A stretch of DNA of 64,000 nucleotides from Corinectria fuckeliana (taxonomy: Eukaryota > Ascomycota > Sordariomycetes > Hypocreales > Nectriaceae), in contig WPDH01000148.1 of NCBI GenBank assembly GCA_019137255.1, positions 39,597-103,596 on the forward strand, in the 5' to 3' direction. Below the pieces are notes generated by a model. That model saw only the letters and a list, made by a program, of their open reading frames with translations, was not told the DNA's origin and did no database searches. Shown in pieces: positions 1 to 12,600 of the stretch. Each line of letters starts with the position of its first letter. Position 1 is the first letter of the stretch. The position numbers and the translations under genes were made by a program.

Positions 1-641
1 GCTGGACATATTGAGTCTTATGAGATTTAGGTAGATTGGATGAGCTACCGCCACCGTCGAAGATTCAGCAGCAGATGGCGTGTTAGGATATGACAGCTCA
101 GCAGACGGAGATACAAATAAGCATCAATGTCAAGACCCGAGAAACCATCCACTTACTCTGTCGCAACGCGTTTCCGACGCCCCGGAGCTACCTTGTGACG
201 ACGCGGGTTAACGGGCAGTCGTTGGCCGGAGCCATCGCCGCCGAGCCGCAGTAAGGATGGTCTTTGCCGGCCGGAAGGTTTGTTCGTATGACCGCGGTCT
301 GCTTCGCGCTGGGTGATCGGGTAGCGAGCGGTAGTGATGGAGAAAGGCCGGTCTCCGACTCGCCCCCACTCTCCCCCAGCGCTTCAGGCTTCAGGGATGT
401 GTTCAGGGATCCTCAGGATGCTGACGGGGGAGGGGGCTTATTTTGCATCATCACTCTGCACTAAGAAATACAGCACTGCACAAGCTGGCTGGTTGTTTCA
501 GACTTCAGTACAAAGCCTGGACTCTATGTACTTCGTAGCAGGCTTGGTACATAACACGTCCCATCTTTTGCTCCCTTGCTTGCTCCCTTACCTCGATTCT
601 GGATGCTCAGTGAGGTAATTACTAGACTGAGTGTATCCTTA
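1..641. other. Left edge, no supported gene
   Basis: No recognisable protein is encoded here. On the minus strand a canonical intron pattern is visible: a GTAAGT donor whose first base is at 156, a CCTAAC branch-like site near 82-87 and a TAG acceptor at 45-47. This could be a leader intron of a gene lying to the left of the window. The short open frames on both strands overlap each other and have no family features. The TA at 640-641 is the left target duplication of the adjacent transposon. Confidence 0.4.
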
Positions 642-683
642 GAGTCGTGACCCACCTTTTCGTGTGCCCCACCCCTTTGCGCA
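642..683 (+). repeat. Left terminal inverted repeat of the Fot1/Pot2-like element
   Basis: This 42-bp sequence begins GAGTCGTGACCCACC and is the exact reverse complement of 2447-2488. It remains G+C-rich, in sharp contrast to the mutated interior. It is the left transposase-binding end. Confidence 0.93.
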
Positions 684-2446
684 CCGCCGCGCGACGCGCT
701 TCTGTAATCATCATCATAACACTCACTCATAACTTTACCAATTGTCATCCAAATTCGCCTAGATTTTCACGATAAAGCCTCTAAAGGCTGATCGTGAGGC
801 CCTGATTGAAGAAATCCTCGAAAAAGCCGCTGAAGGTATAGTAATTCGCAAGCTTACTAGAGACTATAATATTCCTGAGTTAATAATCTGATCACAAAAA
901 AAGGGCATATAAAACACGAAAAAGGCCTAGAAAGATACCTAAAGATTATTACTAAATTAAGAGAGCCTATTAGTCTGTTATATCCTTGCGGAAGAAGTAG
1001 CAGGCTAGGCTTTATTATAGTATAAGCTATATAAAGTTACACAGGAGATCTTAGACCCTTACCGTAAAGACAGCCTTATTAGCTAGTATTAGGTTTTATA
1101 ATTCTTATAATATTACCCTAAACTTAAAATAAAGGTATTTATATCTCTTAAAGCTGCTTATTTAAATAGTATAACTCCTAAAGCGATCTAACTATAGTAT
1201 AAAATGCTAGTATAGTAAATACTTAATAAGTCTATTAGATCAGATAGGATTTATAATATAGATAAATATAGCCTCTCTAAGGGTATAACTAAGGCAGGAA
1301 AAGTTATTAGAAGCTCTCTCTCTTACTACTTAGTTGTCTTAGAGAGTGATTCTTATAACTAGGTCTTAATTATAAAGGCAGAAAGCGCTAAAAGAAGATA
1401 TCTTACCCTATATGTAGTCTTTATAAGAAATAATCTTTAAGGGTAATAGTTTCCTAATAATTTTCCGCCTTAGGTATATAACTATTTACTAACTAGGTGG
1501 GTAAATACCTTTATATATAAAAAGTAGCTAAAAGAGGTGTTTCTTAAGGAAATACAGCTGTTAGACCTATCCCTATAGAGGATTCTTATTATTAATAGCT
1601 TCTAGGGTTATATTAGGCCTAGATTCTAGTTTAAAATACTATTTTATTATGTTTAGATTATCTATTTACCCTCTTATAGCTTATATATTATATAGCTGTT
1701 TAATATAAGTATATTTAGCCCTCTTAAGTATGCTTTTTAATACTAGATAAAATAGTACTTCTTATTTTTAATAACTACTCTTATTTAAAAATAATACTTT
1801 CTTATAGTATATAAAATAGCTTCTTAGGAAGCTATAACTAAGAAGAATATCTAAGTAGGTTTTTTAGGTGTAAGAATATAGCTAGTTAATATAGAAAAGC
1901 TAATAGCATATATTATTATTACTAAGCAGTTACTACTAGCAGAATTAGCACTATATACACTAAAGTGATAAAAAGTTATAAAAGATAATATTCTTTACAC
2001 GCCTAAGAATAAGACTAAGCTAATAATATAGCTTAATTTGCTATAAAAAGACCTTAGCAGCTTTACCTAGACTGTCTAAGAGATAAGAGAAAAGACAAGA
2101 AATAAGCTTAATTTTTAGAATGCTAAAATCACTAAATTATAAGCAAAAGTTATATATCTAGAGGCATAAATAGCTTTATAAAAGCCCACTAGGTATAAAA
2201 CAGTCTAATTTAATCTAATTACTACTTTTCTAACAGCTAAGAAGATCAAAAAGGTAAAGCCTAGGTCTAAGAAGAAAAAGGGGAAAAAGAAAGCTTTTAC
2301 GCCTAAGCCAGCACGAGAGGTAGCGGAAAAAGTGGGCAGTTTAAACATATATAGTATAATAAACATATTCCAGGCTTAGCTAGTTATTTTCTATAGTATT
2401 TGTTGAGAAATACGGTCTTTAAGTCTGACTGTGAACGCGATCCTGA

Positions 2447-2488
2447 TGCGCAAAGGGGTGGGGCACACGAAAAGGTGGGTCACGACTC
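2447..2488 (-). repeat. Right terminal inverted repeat of the Fot1/Pot2-like element
   Basis: Exact inverted copy of 642-683, ending GGGTGGGTCACGACTC-like at the right border and followed by the TA duplication at 2489-2490. No mismatch to the left TIR was seen. Confidence 0.93.
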
Positions 2489-2490
2489 TA

Positions 2491-3835
2491 TACGATCACA
2501 AGCTCATTTCGGAATAGGGTATAGGCCTAGGCCTAGGTAGCATAACGTTACGTTAATAGTTAGATACTATCTCGGTTAAGTGAAGAAAGTACCGTAGCCA
2601 CTCAATAAATTCATACAGCTTAGCGTGATGTTCACCCCACTCTATTTACTGTATGAGGAAGTGATCTACGCTGAACAGGAGAGCAGGATACCGTCTAGCC
2701 CTATTCTTTTTGACGCTAAGGTGTATCAATTTAGTGAGTCGATACGGTAATCGGGAATACACTGCGTTAGGTACTATGCACACACTATCCCCGGCATAAA
2801 CGCGAGCCGAAGCGTGGCACTAGCCCTTGATTCTTTTTATCAATCAGTCATTTTCATCGATCCATCTTGTCACCATTTTGCATGAACATGAGGGACCCTC
2901 TACCAAAACCGCGCTAAACGAGCCATCCCCGGTTTGCCTCGGTCTGCGGAAATCCTCGACGCCGAACATTGGATTGGCTGAGCGACATCGGCGAGTCCCT
3001 TGTTTCGGCCTAGTTAGTACATACACCACCGCGGAACAAAAAATCCCTTGTGAAATTCCCTTCAATTGGGCGCCTGCGAAGCAATTCATCGGGTACTTTC
3101 TTTCATCGGCTGGGGGTTGTTCTATTACTTACGTACATAGTAGATTAGGCGGTCAAAACCCCCGCCCCGCATGACGCATCCCAAACATTCCACACACGCT
3201 CTCTCTTCGGCCTCTCGCCCACATTCAGTGGTCTGCATGTGCTTCGCCTCACCAAATTATGGTTCCGTAGGCACATAGTATCCAGCCGCCGCAGCTATAG
3301 CTGAAACAAGCGTCAACCCCAGCCGCTGTCGAGTGTCATGGGGGAAAGCGCTCCATTGTGGACATCGGACCTCTCCGGCATGGCGACGATCAGCCGTGAC
3401 CCAACCTCTCCCCGGTTTAACTTCTTGTGGTGCTTCGTACATGGCAGACCGAGAGCATGTTGGTGGGATGTACGTAACCATCCGGCCAAGTGTAGCGAGT
3501 TCTGGACGAGACGAGCAGCTAGATTAAGAAGGTGACGTGGGATCTTAGAAGAGCGACAAGACTAGTCCTCAAGAGTGAGATAGTATTGACAAATATTGTC
3601 CGGAATGTTTTGTACGCCCAACGGGCCCTAAACCGTATCTAAGGGAAAAGAAAGAACACCAAGGAAATTCCACCGTTCTGAAATCCGATATCGTGCGTAT
3701 GGGTAAATAATAAAAAAGATGTCAGTTCGGGTCTTCTGCAGCTCGAGTGACCAATATCCAGTTCTTAGTCCTTTTTTTTTCGCTGCCCTTGCTACATTAT
3801 ACATTGCCCGCTAGTTCATGTATTCGTTATTTCAT
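2491..3835. other. Intergenic region, nothing recognised
   Basis: Lies between the Fot1-like element and the 3' end of sidA. A 115-codon plus frame (2827-3174) overlaps an 81-codon minus frame, and neither shows domains, splice structure or biased composition. The last few hundred bases probably hold the sidA 3' untranslated region. Confidence 0.5.
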
Positions 3836-5567
3836 CTACTGCTTGAAGATGGTATCCACCATCTCGCCCGATCGGGTGGCCAGGACTGAGAGGAGGGTAT
3901 CACTCAACTGTGACGATGCGTTAGCAAAAATAGAACTGGTGTAATAGATGTTTGGAGAATCTGTGAGCTTACCCCGTGAGTGCCCTCGTTGCAGCCCTGC
4001 AGCCAGACGCCAGAGCCCTCGGCAACAGCGCCGGGTGAGAACTTGACCTTGTAGTCTCGGCCGACGGCCAGCTTGCGCTCGCCCTGGTCCGTATCGACGT
4101 TCCAGCCGGCCACAGGCTTGGTGTACTGAGGGTCATTGCGCTTTGTCACAGTCTTGGGGAGCATGGTCCAAGTGTCCTTCAGCATGTTGACGTGGGCATC
4201 GCGCCTGTAGCCGGTGGCAGCGACGACGAGGTCGACCTCCAGGACCTCCTCGTCCGTAGCATCGACGAAACCGTCCAGAGATATATCGTGGATCTTCTGG
4301 AGATAAATCTCGAGCGTCTCGCCCTTGCCGTCGACGCTAGTGATCTCACGACCGGCTAGGATGCGGTGAGGCCACTGGGTCTCGTCGGAACCAATCAGCC
4401 GCTTCTGCTCATACATCTTCTCGTAAAGGTGCTCGATCAGACCAAGTCGCACAACGCCGTAGTTGGTCGCGCGGACCTCGTCCAGGAAGCTCTGGCGGGA
4501 GCCAGCGGACCTGGGGTAGACGTTGTCGACGTACTCAGGGTTGAAGATGGTGTTCACGCTGTGGAATGTTAGTTCCGCATTCACAATTAGACAACATACA
4601 ATGATCAAACATATACTCACAATGGTGAATCGTCACTGGGTCGAAGGAACTCCTGGCGCATAACCAGGTAGGTTTTGGAGTTAGGGTACAACGATTGAAC
4701 GTTGTTGAAGATCTCGGCTGCACTCTGGCCGGCACCGATAACGGCAACGCGATAGGGGGCATTCGTATCGTTGAGAATCTTTGGGGAATAAGTGGCGAAC
4801 TGAGAGGAGTGGAGAACTCGGGGATTCTTGGAGGGAAGGCTCTTGGGGAGAGACGCCTGGCCACCAGCAGCGATCATGACGTGACGGGTGCGGAAAGACT
4901 GAATGTGACCAGTCTTGGTGTTTCGGGCCTGGACGGAGAAAGTCTTGACGGCATCCGCCTCCTGGTTATCAGGAGTGACGGCAACGACCTCATTATTATA
5001 TTGAACGACGTGGTCGAAGAAGGACGAGCACCAGCGGAGGTAGTCCTCGAACTCGGCGCGGGCGGGCAGGAAGGTGTCTAGGTTGGTGAAGTCGATGAGA
5101 CGGCCGTTGCGGTGGACGTAGTTGAGGAAGGTGAACTCGGATCGGGGATCGCGCATGGTGGCCAGGTCCTTGATGAAGGATATTTGCATCTTGGCTCCTG
5201 ACAAAAGCATGCCGGCGTGCCAGGCAAAGGCGGCCTGCTTCTCAAGGAAGAGGACCTTGGGGGGTTGGCCGTCAGCGCGGAGCTTCTGGCCGGCGGCAAT
5301 GGCATCGTTCAGCGCAATAGCCATGGCGAGAGAGGCTGGACCGAAGCCGGCGCAGACGAGGTCGAACTCGGAGTCGAGGGGAGCGGCCTCGAGATATTGG
5401 GAGCGCTCTTTGTGAACCTTAAGGCTGGGGGTGCTGGTGCCATTGGGGGTGCTGCAGTTGGAGTGGCCTTTCGAGCCGTTGGAGACACCGTTGGAAGATC
5501 CGTTGGTGTGAATGGGGAGGCCAGCGTTCTCGGAGCCGTTGAGGGAAACCTCGCTATGGGGAGTCAT
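3836..5567 (-). CDS. sidA: L-ornithine N5-monooxygenase (SidA), three exons
   Basis: SidA catalyses the FAD- and NADPH-dependent N5-hydroxylation of L-ornithine, the committed step of hydroxamate siderophore synthesis. Exons are 5567-4621, 4558-3973 and 3907-3836, giving 534 aa, close to the family's usual ~500. Intron 1 (4559-4620, GTGAGT, ACTAAC branch, CAG) restores a DSPFVNTIFNPEY joint. Intron 2 (3908-3972, GTAAGC, GCTAAC branch, CAG) gives a THGLSDTLLSVLATRSGE C-terminus. Visible motifs are FAD-binding GFGPASL (about 74-80), NADPH-binding VIGAGQSAAEIF (about 276-287) and the late ATGY motif (about 430-433). The first 60 residues are Asn/Gly/Ser-rich and probably disordered. The longer open frame starts at GTG (5591), so I chose the first in-frame ATG. 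The gene is divergent from sidC across a region with iron-type GATA sites. Confidence 0.95.
3908..3972 (-). other. sidA: sidA intron 2 (65 nt)
   Basis: Donor GTAAGC, branch GCTAAC, acceptor CACAG. Splicing adds the conserved last 23 residues (LSDTLLSVLATRSGE onward) and the TAG stop at 3836-3838. Without it the reading frame runs into unrelated sequence. Confidence 0.92.
4559..4620 (-). other. sidA: sidA intron 1 (62 nt)
   Basis: Donor GTGAGT at 4620-4615, branch ACTAAC just upstream of the CAG acceptor. Removal joins phase-2 codons to give DSPFVN, which is conserved in the family. Reading through instead gives an unrelated sequence. Confidence 0.92.
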
Positions 5568-8500
5568 GATGGCGGCAGGATGGGGTATCACTAGGATTGT
5601 TTATGAAAGTAAAATAAAAGTAGGCAAGACCACTATATAAACTTTTAGTGATGATGGTCGTAGGCAGTCGTCGAGGTTCGTTGGTCCCAGCAGCTTGCAG
5701 CCAAAGATGGGAAGATAGGGTTCTCGGAGGATGGGCGATGAATATATAGAGACCGAGACGGAGGTCACCGGCTGAACGGGCAATGGGTCAAACGACTTGC
5801 TTGCTTTTTGTCCCGGGAAGTAGCCAATTCTGGACACGGGCAGCAGGTTGCGGCACCGGAGGGTCGAGCAGGGTCAGCGATCGGGGGTTATGGAAGTCCT
5901 GGACGAACTTCGTAGGGCTGTTCCTGAATAGGTATGAGGTACGGGAGACAGGACTAGAGGGGGGTGTCGAATTGGGTGGAGGAGAGGGGGGGTGTTCGAA
6001 CAATTGGGGGTAGGGACTAGAAAACAAGTCTCGATGTATATATCGGCAGTCGAGTCTTGGTTAAGAAGAGCAGGGGAGTGAATCAGACACAGGAACGGTG
6101 AGAAGCTGGGGCGGCATCGACATTTTGTAATCGTTCGAATGAAGATCTACAGTCCAGCATCGGGGCCTTGACGCCGAGCTCTGCTAGTCCGGCCACGGCT
6201 ATGCGTGTAGCCTCTCTTTTGGCACAGAGAAAAAACTAGACGACTGCATGAGAGGGATCAGCCTACGAGGGTTTTGAGAGACTGCGGCGGCGCTGCGAGG
6301 CTAGGCGTGCGGACAAGCAAGCGAGCTAGCAAGCAAGATGCACGGCGACGTTTTGCGGAAACCGACGACACGACGCAATACAGGTACATGGATGATGATG
6401 GTTGTGGATAATGGAAACTTGGGACTTGTAGACTAGTCGGGACGCAGCTCGTAGCTAGCCTAATAAGCTAGCCAACCCGGTCTGGATTCGTTCTGCTACT
6501 TTGTGTCTGCCGCCCGGCCAAGGCCGAGAGTAGGGGCCTGGAGGAAGTAACGACGGCGCGGGCGTGGGGACACGGAGGACGAGAAGAAAAAGCGGCACTG
6601 AAATCCTGAACCATGACTGGATAGACGAAGTTAGTACAGAGCAAGACGTGTGTACGTACAGTACACTACACTACATACATAGTACTCGTGGGTGCGTGGA
6701 TGCTTGATGGATGGAGGAGGTGGGACAGTGGATGGCGAATGGTGGATGTGAGGTCGAGGATGGCAGATGGTGGGAAGAGGAGTGTGACGAAGGCGATGGA
6801 GGGGGAAAGAGGGGAGGGGGGTGAGCTGATCAAGATCGATTGATCATCACCATCCTCCAGTGTCCACGTACCTACTTTCTGCTTAAAACCCACTACGCAC
6901 TACTGCAAGGTGTGGGGATTGTTAGGTGTACTTAGGTGTACGTATAAATTGCTTGAAGAGCTCTATGCGTAACGTGGTGCTATGGTTGTAACTCGCACGA
7001 TGAGAAACAAGGAGGAGAAGAGGCGAGGGCGAGGGCGAGGCTGTTCAGACAAGACAAGACAAGAGAAGATCACAGCAAAGAAGCCAAGACTCCAGGGAGA
7101 GAGAGGAAAAGAGAAAGAGAGAGCCAAGAACCCGGGAAGGCAAGAGAAGAGACAGGAGAATGCCAATGCCATGGCACCAGACCATTTCCCAATGGCGGGA
7201 GCTCGTAGCCGACGCATGCTCGTGGGACCTAGGTATGATTGCCTCATGCTCATACAAGCCCACGCCGGTCCGCGCCAGCCCACGCCCTGTTTGGACCGCA
7301 GTACTCCATTTTGGGGACCCAGCACATCCATCGACTGGACCAGAAGCAGCAAAAAGGGAAGGGAGGGAAAAAATGTCGCGCAGTCGACGCCTCCGCAGCC
7401 AAGCCCACGGCCATGGCAGACCTCGTGGACGGGTCGAAGATGATGGAGGGGAAGGGGGAGGTGTGGATGGAGACCGTGAAGTCCCGTAGCGCGGCCCCCA
7501 TAACTACTTACTAGGTATGGAGTACCGTGTACAGCAATCAATTAGTGACAGCCCATGGACCAGAGCTTCCATCGCCAGTACTAGAGACTAACTAATTGGA
7601 CAGACAGAGAAAAGCTCGCTACAAGCACGCATGGAGCTACTACGTAGGCATCCATTGCACGCAGCTCTATGCACGCAGCCCACCCGTCATCTCCGAACAG
7701 CGGCTCGTGGCTTCTCAGAGGTTCCCAACTCGTCGCAGCCCGGGACGGACCCTCACCAGCCTCTCCAGGGCCTTTTCGGCCCTCTTGGCCCTGTACGAAT
7801 ATGGCGTTCGGGGACCGTGTGCTGGTAGGACGGGACGGACGAGGGAGGGAGGGGACCGTTGCTAGGGGTCTATCACTAAAAGGACCAGGACTCAAGGGTC
7901 GTCCTTAAATAACTATACCACCTACCCTAAGTAATGTACATACAGGCAGATGTAGTCGGAATAGGCGAAGATGGACCCCTAGCTGGGCAGATGGATGGGT
8001 TTAACTTACATGATGTTGTCGCCACCACCGCATGCTTAAGAGACATGCGTCGTGGTCCAAGAGCTACGACCCTGGAAGCTATGAACCATCTACAAGAAAC
8101 AAGGAACCTTTTAGAGAACAGCCCCGATTGAGCTTATGTGTGCCTAGGCCATACATATTTGTCTCCGTACACAATCAGTTCAAAAACTGAGGGTATCCTG
8201 GGCACGCTTGACTATCTAGAGCATGCGTCGGAGTACTTTGTAGATGTGCGTTACGTACTGCGGTCCCTACCCGGAGAGGTCACCTATTGCGCTGCAAGCT
8301 GTACGGCCCGTATGTACGTATGCGCGGCTGAGAGACTTTGCTGCACGTCCTGGCCCTGGGCGCGATGAATGCAATGCTGCGCTGCAGTCTGCGCTGCTAG
8401 GTCGAATGGTATTCGCTCGCTCTTCTGCCGGGCCTGTCTTGAGTCTAACTGCTGCTCGCTCCGCTCCGGACATCCCTGTCCTGTCGGCCCCTCCTTTCCT

Positions 8501-8846
8501 TTGCTTTCTTTCCATGCCTTTTCTAGATACAACAACAGTATTGCCCAATTCCCCTCGCTCACGGGAACTTCTGTGTCACCTTTTCCCTCCGTCTCTGCAG
8601 CTGACGAGTAAGGTTGAGAAATGTTCCACGCGTGAAAGCTTGCGTGTCTTGGCCTTTTGGATCTAGCTTCGCAAGGACCCGAACCGGCGGAGTGGGGGAT
8701 ATTAGACTACGTAGGACAAGCGGAACCCTTGGGTGCTCCTCAGCGGGGGGACGAGAAGGAAAAAAATGAAGAAATTTTTGAAAGAAGAATCCCGAACCAC
8801 ACGATGGTGGAAGGCGACGATGGTGCGACCTCAGGGATGATCTTTG

Positions 8847-8855
8847 ATCAGATAA
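8847..8855 (+). promoter_or_regulatory. Putative SreA/Fep1-type iron GATA site
   Basis: ATCAGATAA is an exact match to ATCWGATAA, the extended GATA motif bound by fungal iron-repressor GATA factors (SreA, Urbs1, Sfu1, Fep1). It lies about 0.8 kb from a cluster of three more sites. Binding is inferred from the motif and from the siderophore genes on either side. Confidence 0.7.
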
Positions 8856-9632
8856 GATTGCGAATGGACCAGGGCAGCCCAAAAATTGGATGGTGCTACC
8901 ATCAGCACCAGCGCCACGCCAGTGCCAGCATCCCGGACCGCCAAGACAGAGACAAGACCAAGGCTATGGGTCACGGGCCTTAGCAGCGTGGCGTTGCTTT
9001 GTACTTAGGTTCGCTCCGACATTGTACATTATACATTCTGTGTACAAAGTGCTGTGTAGTACTCTGTTCTGCGGGACGTAGCTTACTTAGTCTTTGGTCC
9101 TCGGCACTGCTGCGTCGTAAAACTATAAGCGAAAAGAAGGGGGAAAAAACAAAACAAAAAACAGCGGCTTGGACGTTGGCTTGCACAGCCCTTGTTAGAA
9201 CCCTAGTTTCGCTCCCCTGGCATGATGCTGATGCTACAATTATGTACTGGGCCAGTGCTCGATTAGAGTCCGTATACATAAAGTACAAATCGTGAGCCAA
9301 ACTGCCCTGGGCCACGCCCCATTGCGCCCCCGCCGCCGATGACGGCTGTCGCACGAAATTTGGGAAGAACGTACAGACTCGGTGCAGCAGAAGACAGCAT
9401 GGAAAAAGAAGAAAAGGGACCGTCGTCAACGCCATCGGAACGTAGTTGTCATGCGAGGACATGGGGTGGGAAGGGTTTTGCAGGGGCAAAAGACCGCAGG
9501 CGGCCGGCACGATGACTTGAAGCAGCCTAAGAAATAGCTCCCTCCGAGGGGTGAGGTGGGCGGTTAGGCTGGGGGGCCGTGAATGGAGATGGGCAGGTGT
9601 GGTTATTGCACGGCGGGTGGAGATTGAGGGAA

Positions 9633-9665
9633 TTATCTGATCATCTGATAAACCGGATCTGATAA
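9633..9665. promoter_or_regulatory. Cluster of three ATCWGATAA iron-repressor sites
   Basis: Within 33 bp there are three exact matches: ATCAGATAA on the minus strand at 9633-9641, and ATCTGATAA on the plus strand at 9643-9651 and 9657-9665. The first two are inverted and one base apart, the last two are direct and five bases apart. The cluster sits 4.1 kb from the sidA start and 4.3 kb from the sidC start, near the midpoint of the divergent region. The inferred role is joint repression of both genes by an SreA-type factor when iron is sufficient. Confidence 0.82.
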
Positions 9666-12600
9666 GATCTAGGGATTTAAGCAGGCCGCCTGGGGGCCAA
9701 GCTTATGTATCTACCAGAGGTATGGACTACGGAGAATCGAATACTGGCTTCGCATTCATCATCATGTATGCACTACGACGCCTGCATGGTGGAGGATGAA
9801 GCTCCGCCCGGTATCCCTGTTGCGCTGCTTTGTTCTCCAGGTACCGGTCTAGTAACGAGGGGTTAGGAAAGAAGAAAATTTTTCCCATTACTTCTTACCT
9901 TGGCATCGGAGAGGGCTTTTTTACCCTTCTTTTTCTTAGAGGATATTTTATATGGAGACTGTTCTCTTTCGTGGTTTCCGAGGGGTCGTCAGCCTCTGCC
10001 AAATGAAGTATCTGTATCCTCATCGTAACAAGGTCCCCAACTCCGTTTATGCATTATACCGACACCTGCGACCCTGCTCGCATAACCAGCTTGCCTACCA
10101 AGTAGCGGTATACGTACGTTGATTGTTGCCGAGAAAGGACTTGGCATATGGTGCGTGTTTATGTAGATATGGCACGACCTTGCGCCTTGCTCGGAGCTTG
10201 GTCGCTCGGTGCCGCATTCCACTAAGTGGTTGAAGAAATCCCGAGCGCCAGGATGGCGTTCCTCTTTTATTTTATTTTAGGTTTGGCTGTTGTAACATAA
10301 ATGGCGTTGCGAGCTGCGCGGTACATACTCCGTGTTAAGCTGACACTTACCTACCTTACCTAGCATCAAGCCTCTCAGGTTGAAGTCTTGGGTCTAGCTG
10401 GCTGCATGAGCGTTGAACGATGCATCGATTCCACTAGTACCCGTCCCCAATCCTCAGCACCGGGACACTCCGGCCATTGCTGCAATGTTCGTGCCTTTGC
10501 GTCCTTTGGCCCTGCTACTTCCCGATATGCATCGAGCTTCGCCTCCTTTCTCGTCGTGTTGCCTCCCCTTCTCTTGCGTGCTGTTGTTCGCGTCGTCCAG
10601 GATGACGACCCGAGCCACCTCCAGAAATGGGAAAGGTGGTTCTCGAGAGGGGCGGTTTACGTACAGAAGGTTACGGGACCGTCCACATCGGCAGTTCCAC
10701 ACGCGGTAGAGATTTGCCCTCGAGGGGGTTCCCTCTTTCACCTACCTACTCTAGCCTCGTTCCGGCGATGGCTACCTCACCGTAAACGCCGTCTTACCTC
10801 GAATCATCTTAGGTGAGCTGCAAAGGTGCAGAACCGCGAGCCCCTGGTTGTGCCAAGTGAAGCAAACTTGTTTAGCCGTGGGTTTACGCAACTCGCCGTG
10901 ACTCGATTTTGAGATTGAGCGACTGTACTCAAGCGAGCGCCCCGTACATATGGCAGGACGAGTTGCGGAATTTAGGCCCGGTGTATTAGTTTTGATACCT
11001 GACTGTGGCCTGTACCCAGTTCTATTCCTCACGCCGCAGCAAAGGGGGATGCTTTTAAGCTACTTTGGCTACATTACCTTAGTCTCTCTCTCATTCTCTC
11101 TCACTCACTCTATCTCTTCGGTATCACTGGACTGACGTACTGGCCACGAGCCCGTAGAAGCCTTCCTCGGCGTTGTCAAGGTGCACATGCTAATCCTACC
11201 TGACTACTCTGAGGGATCCAATGGTCCTCGACGGAGGGCACCTCACCGCTACGGGCTTACTCGGCTCTGTTAGGCGCTGTTCACACTGCAAACCGTGCTA
11301 ACCGCTGGTATGGAACCCGATCAATGGAAACCTGCTGGCTCGGGCTTGGTGGATCCCTCCGTCCCGAGGGAAACCCCACGCTCGCCCACGCCGTCCACAC
11401 AGGCCCACGCCATAGCCCACACCACCCAACTCCACTATTCATCATCACCACCACCTTCTCCATCGCCATTCAATCATCCATCCGCCATCGCCATCCGAAC
11501 TCCGCCTCCTGTCTGCATTCGGCGCCGTGGTAACATGGTAGCTAAGCTAATCCCCCGAGCCTCGTAGGAGAACTCACATCGTCTCATCTCGGGCGGCGGC
11601 GCACAGCTCATCTGCATCCACTGCAGTCATCGTAAAGCCAACGTCTCCATGACAGCGCAGCATCCGACTCCTGCGCTCCCGGTGTCCATCCCGCAGTGAC
11701 GATCGCTATACTATGTCCACATGTACACGCTGACAACGACAATTCAGCTTCAGCTTCAGCTTCCAAGCGCCTCCTCCGGAGGCACGACGAGACCGGCCAT
11801 CACTCTCGGTCTCGGGTAGCCGAATATGCACCGACCACACTCGGCCCCCGTGCGTTTCCCTCTTCTCTTGATTCCTTAAGACCCTTCTATGCATCTTCGG
11901 CCGATAATCTCGGTCCATCCACCTATCTCTTCGGGACTGCGGTCATGATTTCTAGTGCTTCCCTGCGGCCCGTCCCTGCCACCTATTGTCGTCGCCTCAT
12001 CATCATCACCACCAACATCGTCCTCGTCCTCGTCCCTGTCCTCGTCGTTGCTATCTGCATGCCATTTTACTCATCCTCTTATTCCCCCCCTCCCCCCCCC
12101 CTCTTCTCCCTCATACCTCCCGCCCGTACCCTATGCCGCACCTGGTGATCTGAACTGGTCCCCCACGAAACATCCATATAGGATAGTACGGTACGTAGGT
12201 GGCCACTGAGACACGGCGAAACCCAAGCCATGTATCATTGTTATCATCCTCATCATCATCCCCATTCTTGTCTTCGGTTTTCCGCCTCGGTTACGGCTAC
12301 GTCTTCCTGCTGCTTCTGATTACTTGGGTGCTACTCATGGCTGATAACCTACTCCCGTAAGGGCATTGTCGTCGTTATTACCATCCCGTATACACCCCCT
12401 CCTGTGTTCTCGCCTTGCTCCCTTTCCTTTCGTCTTTGGTGCTTCTCACGGCCGAGTAACTCGAAACTTCCCGATGGCAGTCTTGTCCCGGCTTCTCGGC
12501 TGCTTGCGGAACCAACACGGCCTGCCACCCACGCAGCCCAGAAGCTGCCATGGCTGAGTACAACCATATGGTCGAGAGTCCCGCAGCGGACGGACTCCTG

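Larger units (their letters stand above)
642..2488 (+). mobile_element. Fot1/Pot2-like (pogo, Tc1/mariner) transposon, RIP-degraded
   Basis: The element is 1847 bp, flanked by TA (640-641 and 2489-2490), with terminal inverted repeats that match perfectly over 42 bp (43 bp counting the flanking T/A). This length and TA target are typical of the Fot1/Pot2 group. Plus-strand ghosts of a transposase remain. Near 777-890 a helix-turn-helix-like segment reads as LIEEILEKAAEG and continues to RKLTRDYNIPEL. Near 1669-1737 a frame aligns with the conserved Fot1-type PSHSSHILQPLD motif if each CAT/CAG codon has become TAT/TAG. Near 2245-2330 a lysine-rich C-terminal segment survives. Stops occur throughout all frames. 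CpA and TpG are nearly absent from the interior while the TIRs remain G+C-rich, so the copy is dead for transposase but its ends could still be recognised if a relative supplied the enzyme. Confidence 0.9.

Noticed and set aside
5568..5591. Eight-residue upstream extension of sidA
   Set aside because: It begins at GTG. The first in-frame ATG, at 5567, is the better start.
6963..7541. 192-codon minus-strand open frame in the sidA-sidC spacer
   Set aside because: Overlaps several frames on both strands, has low-complexity Ser/Leu/Pro/Arg content, no domain and no splice support.
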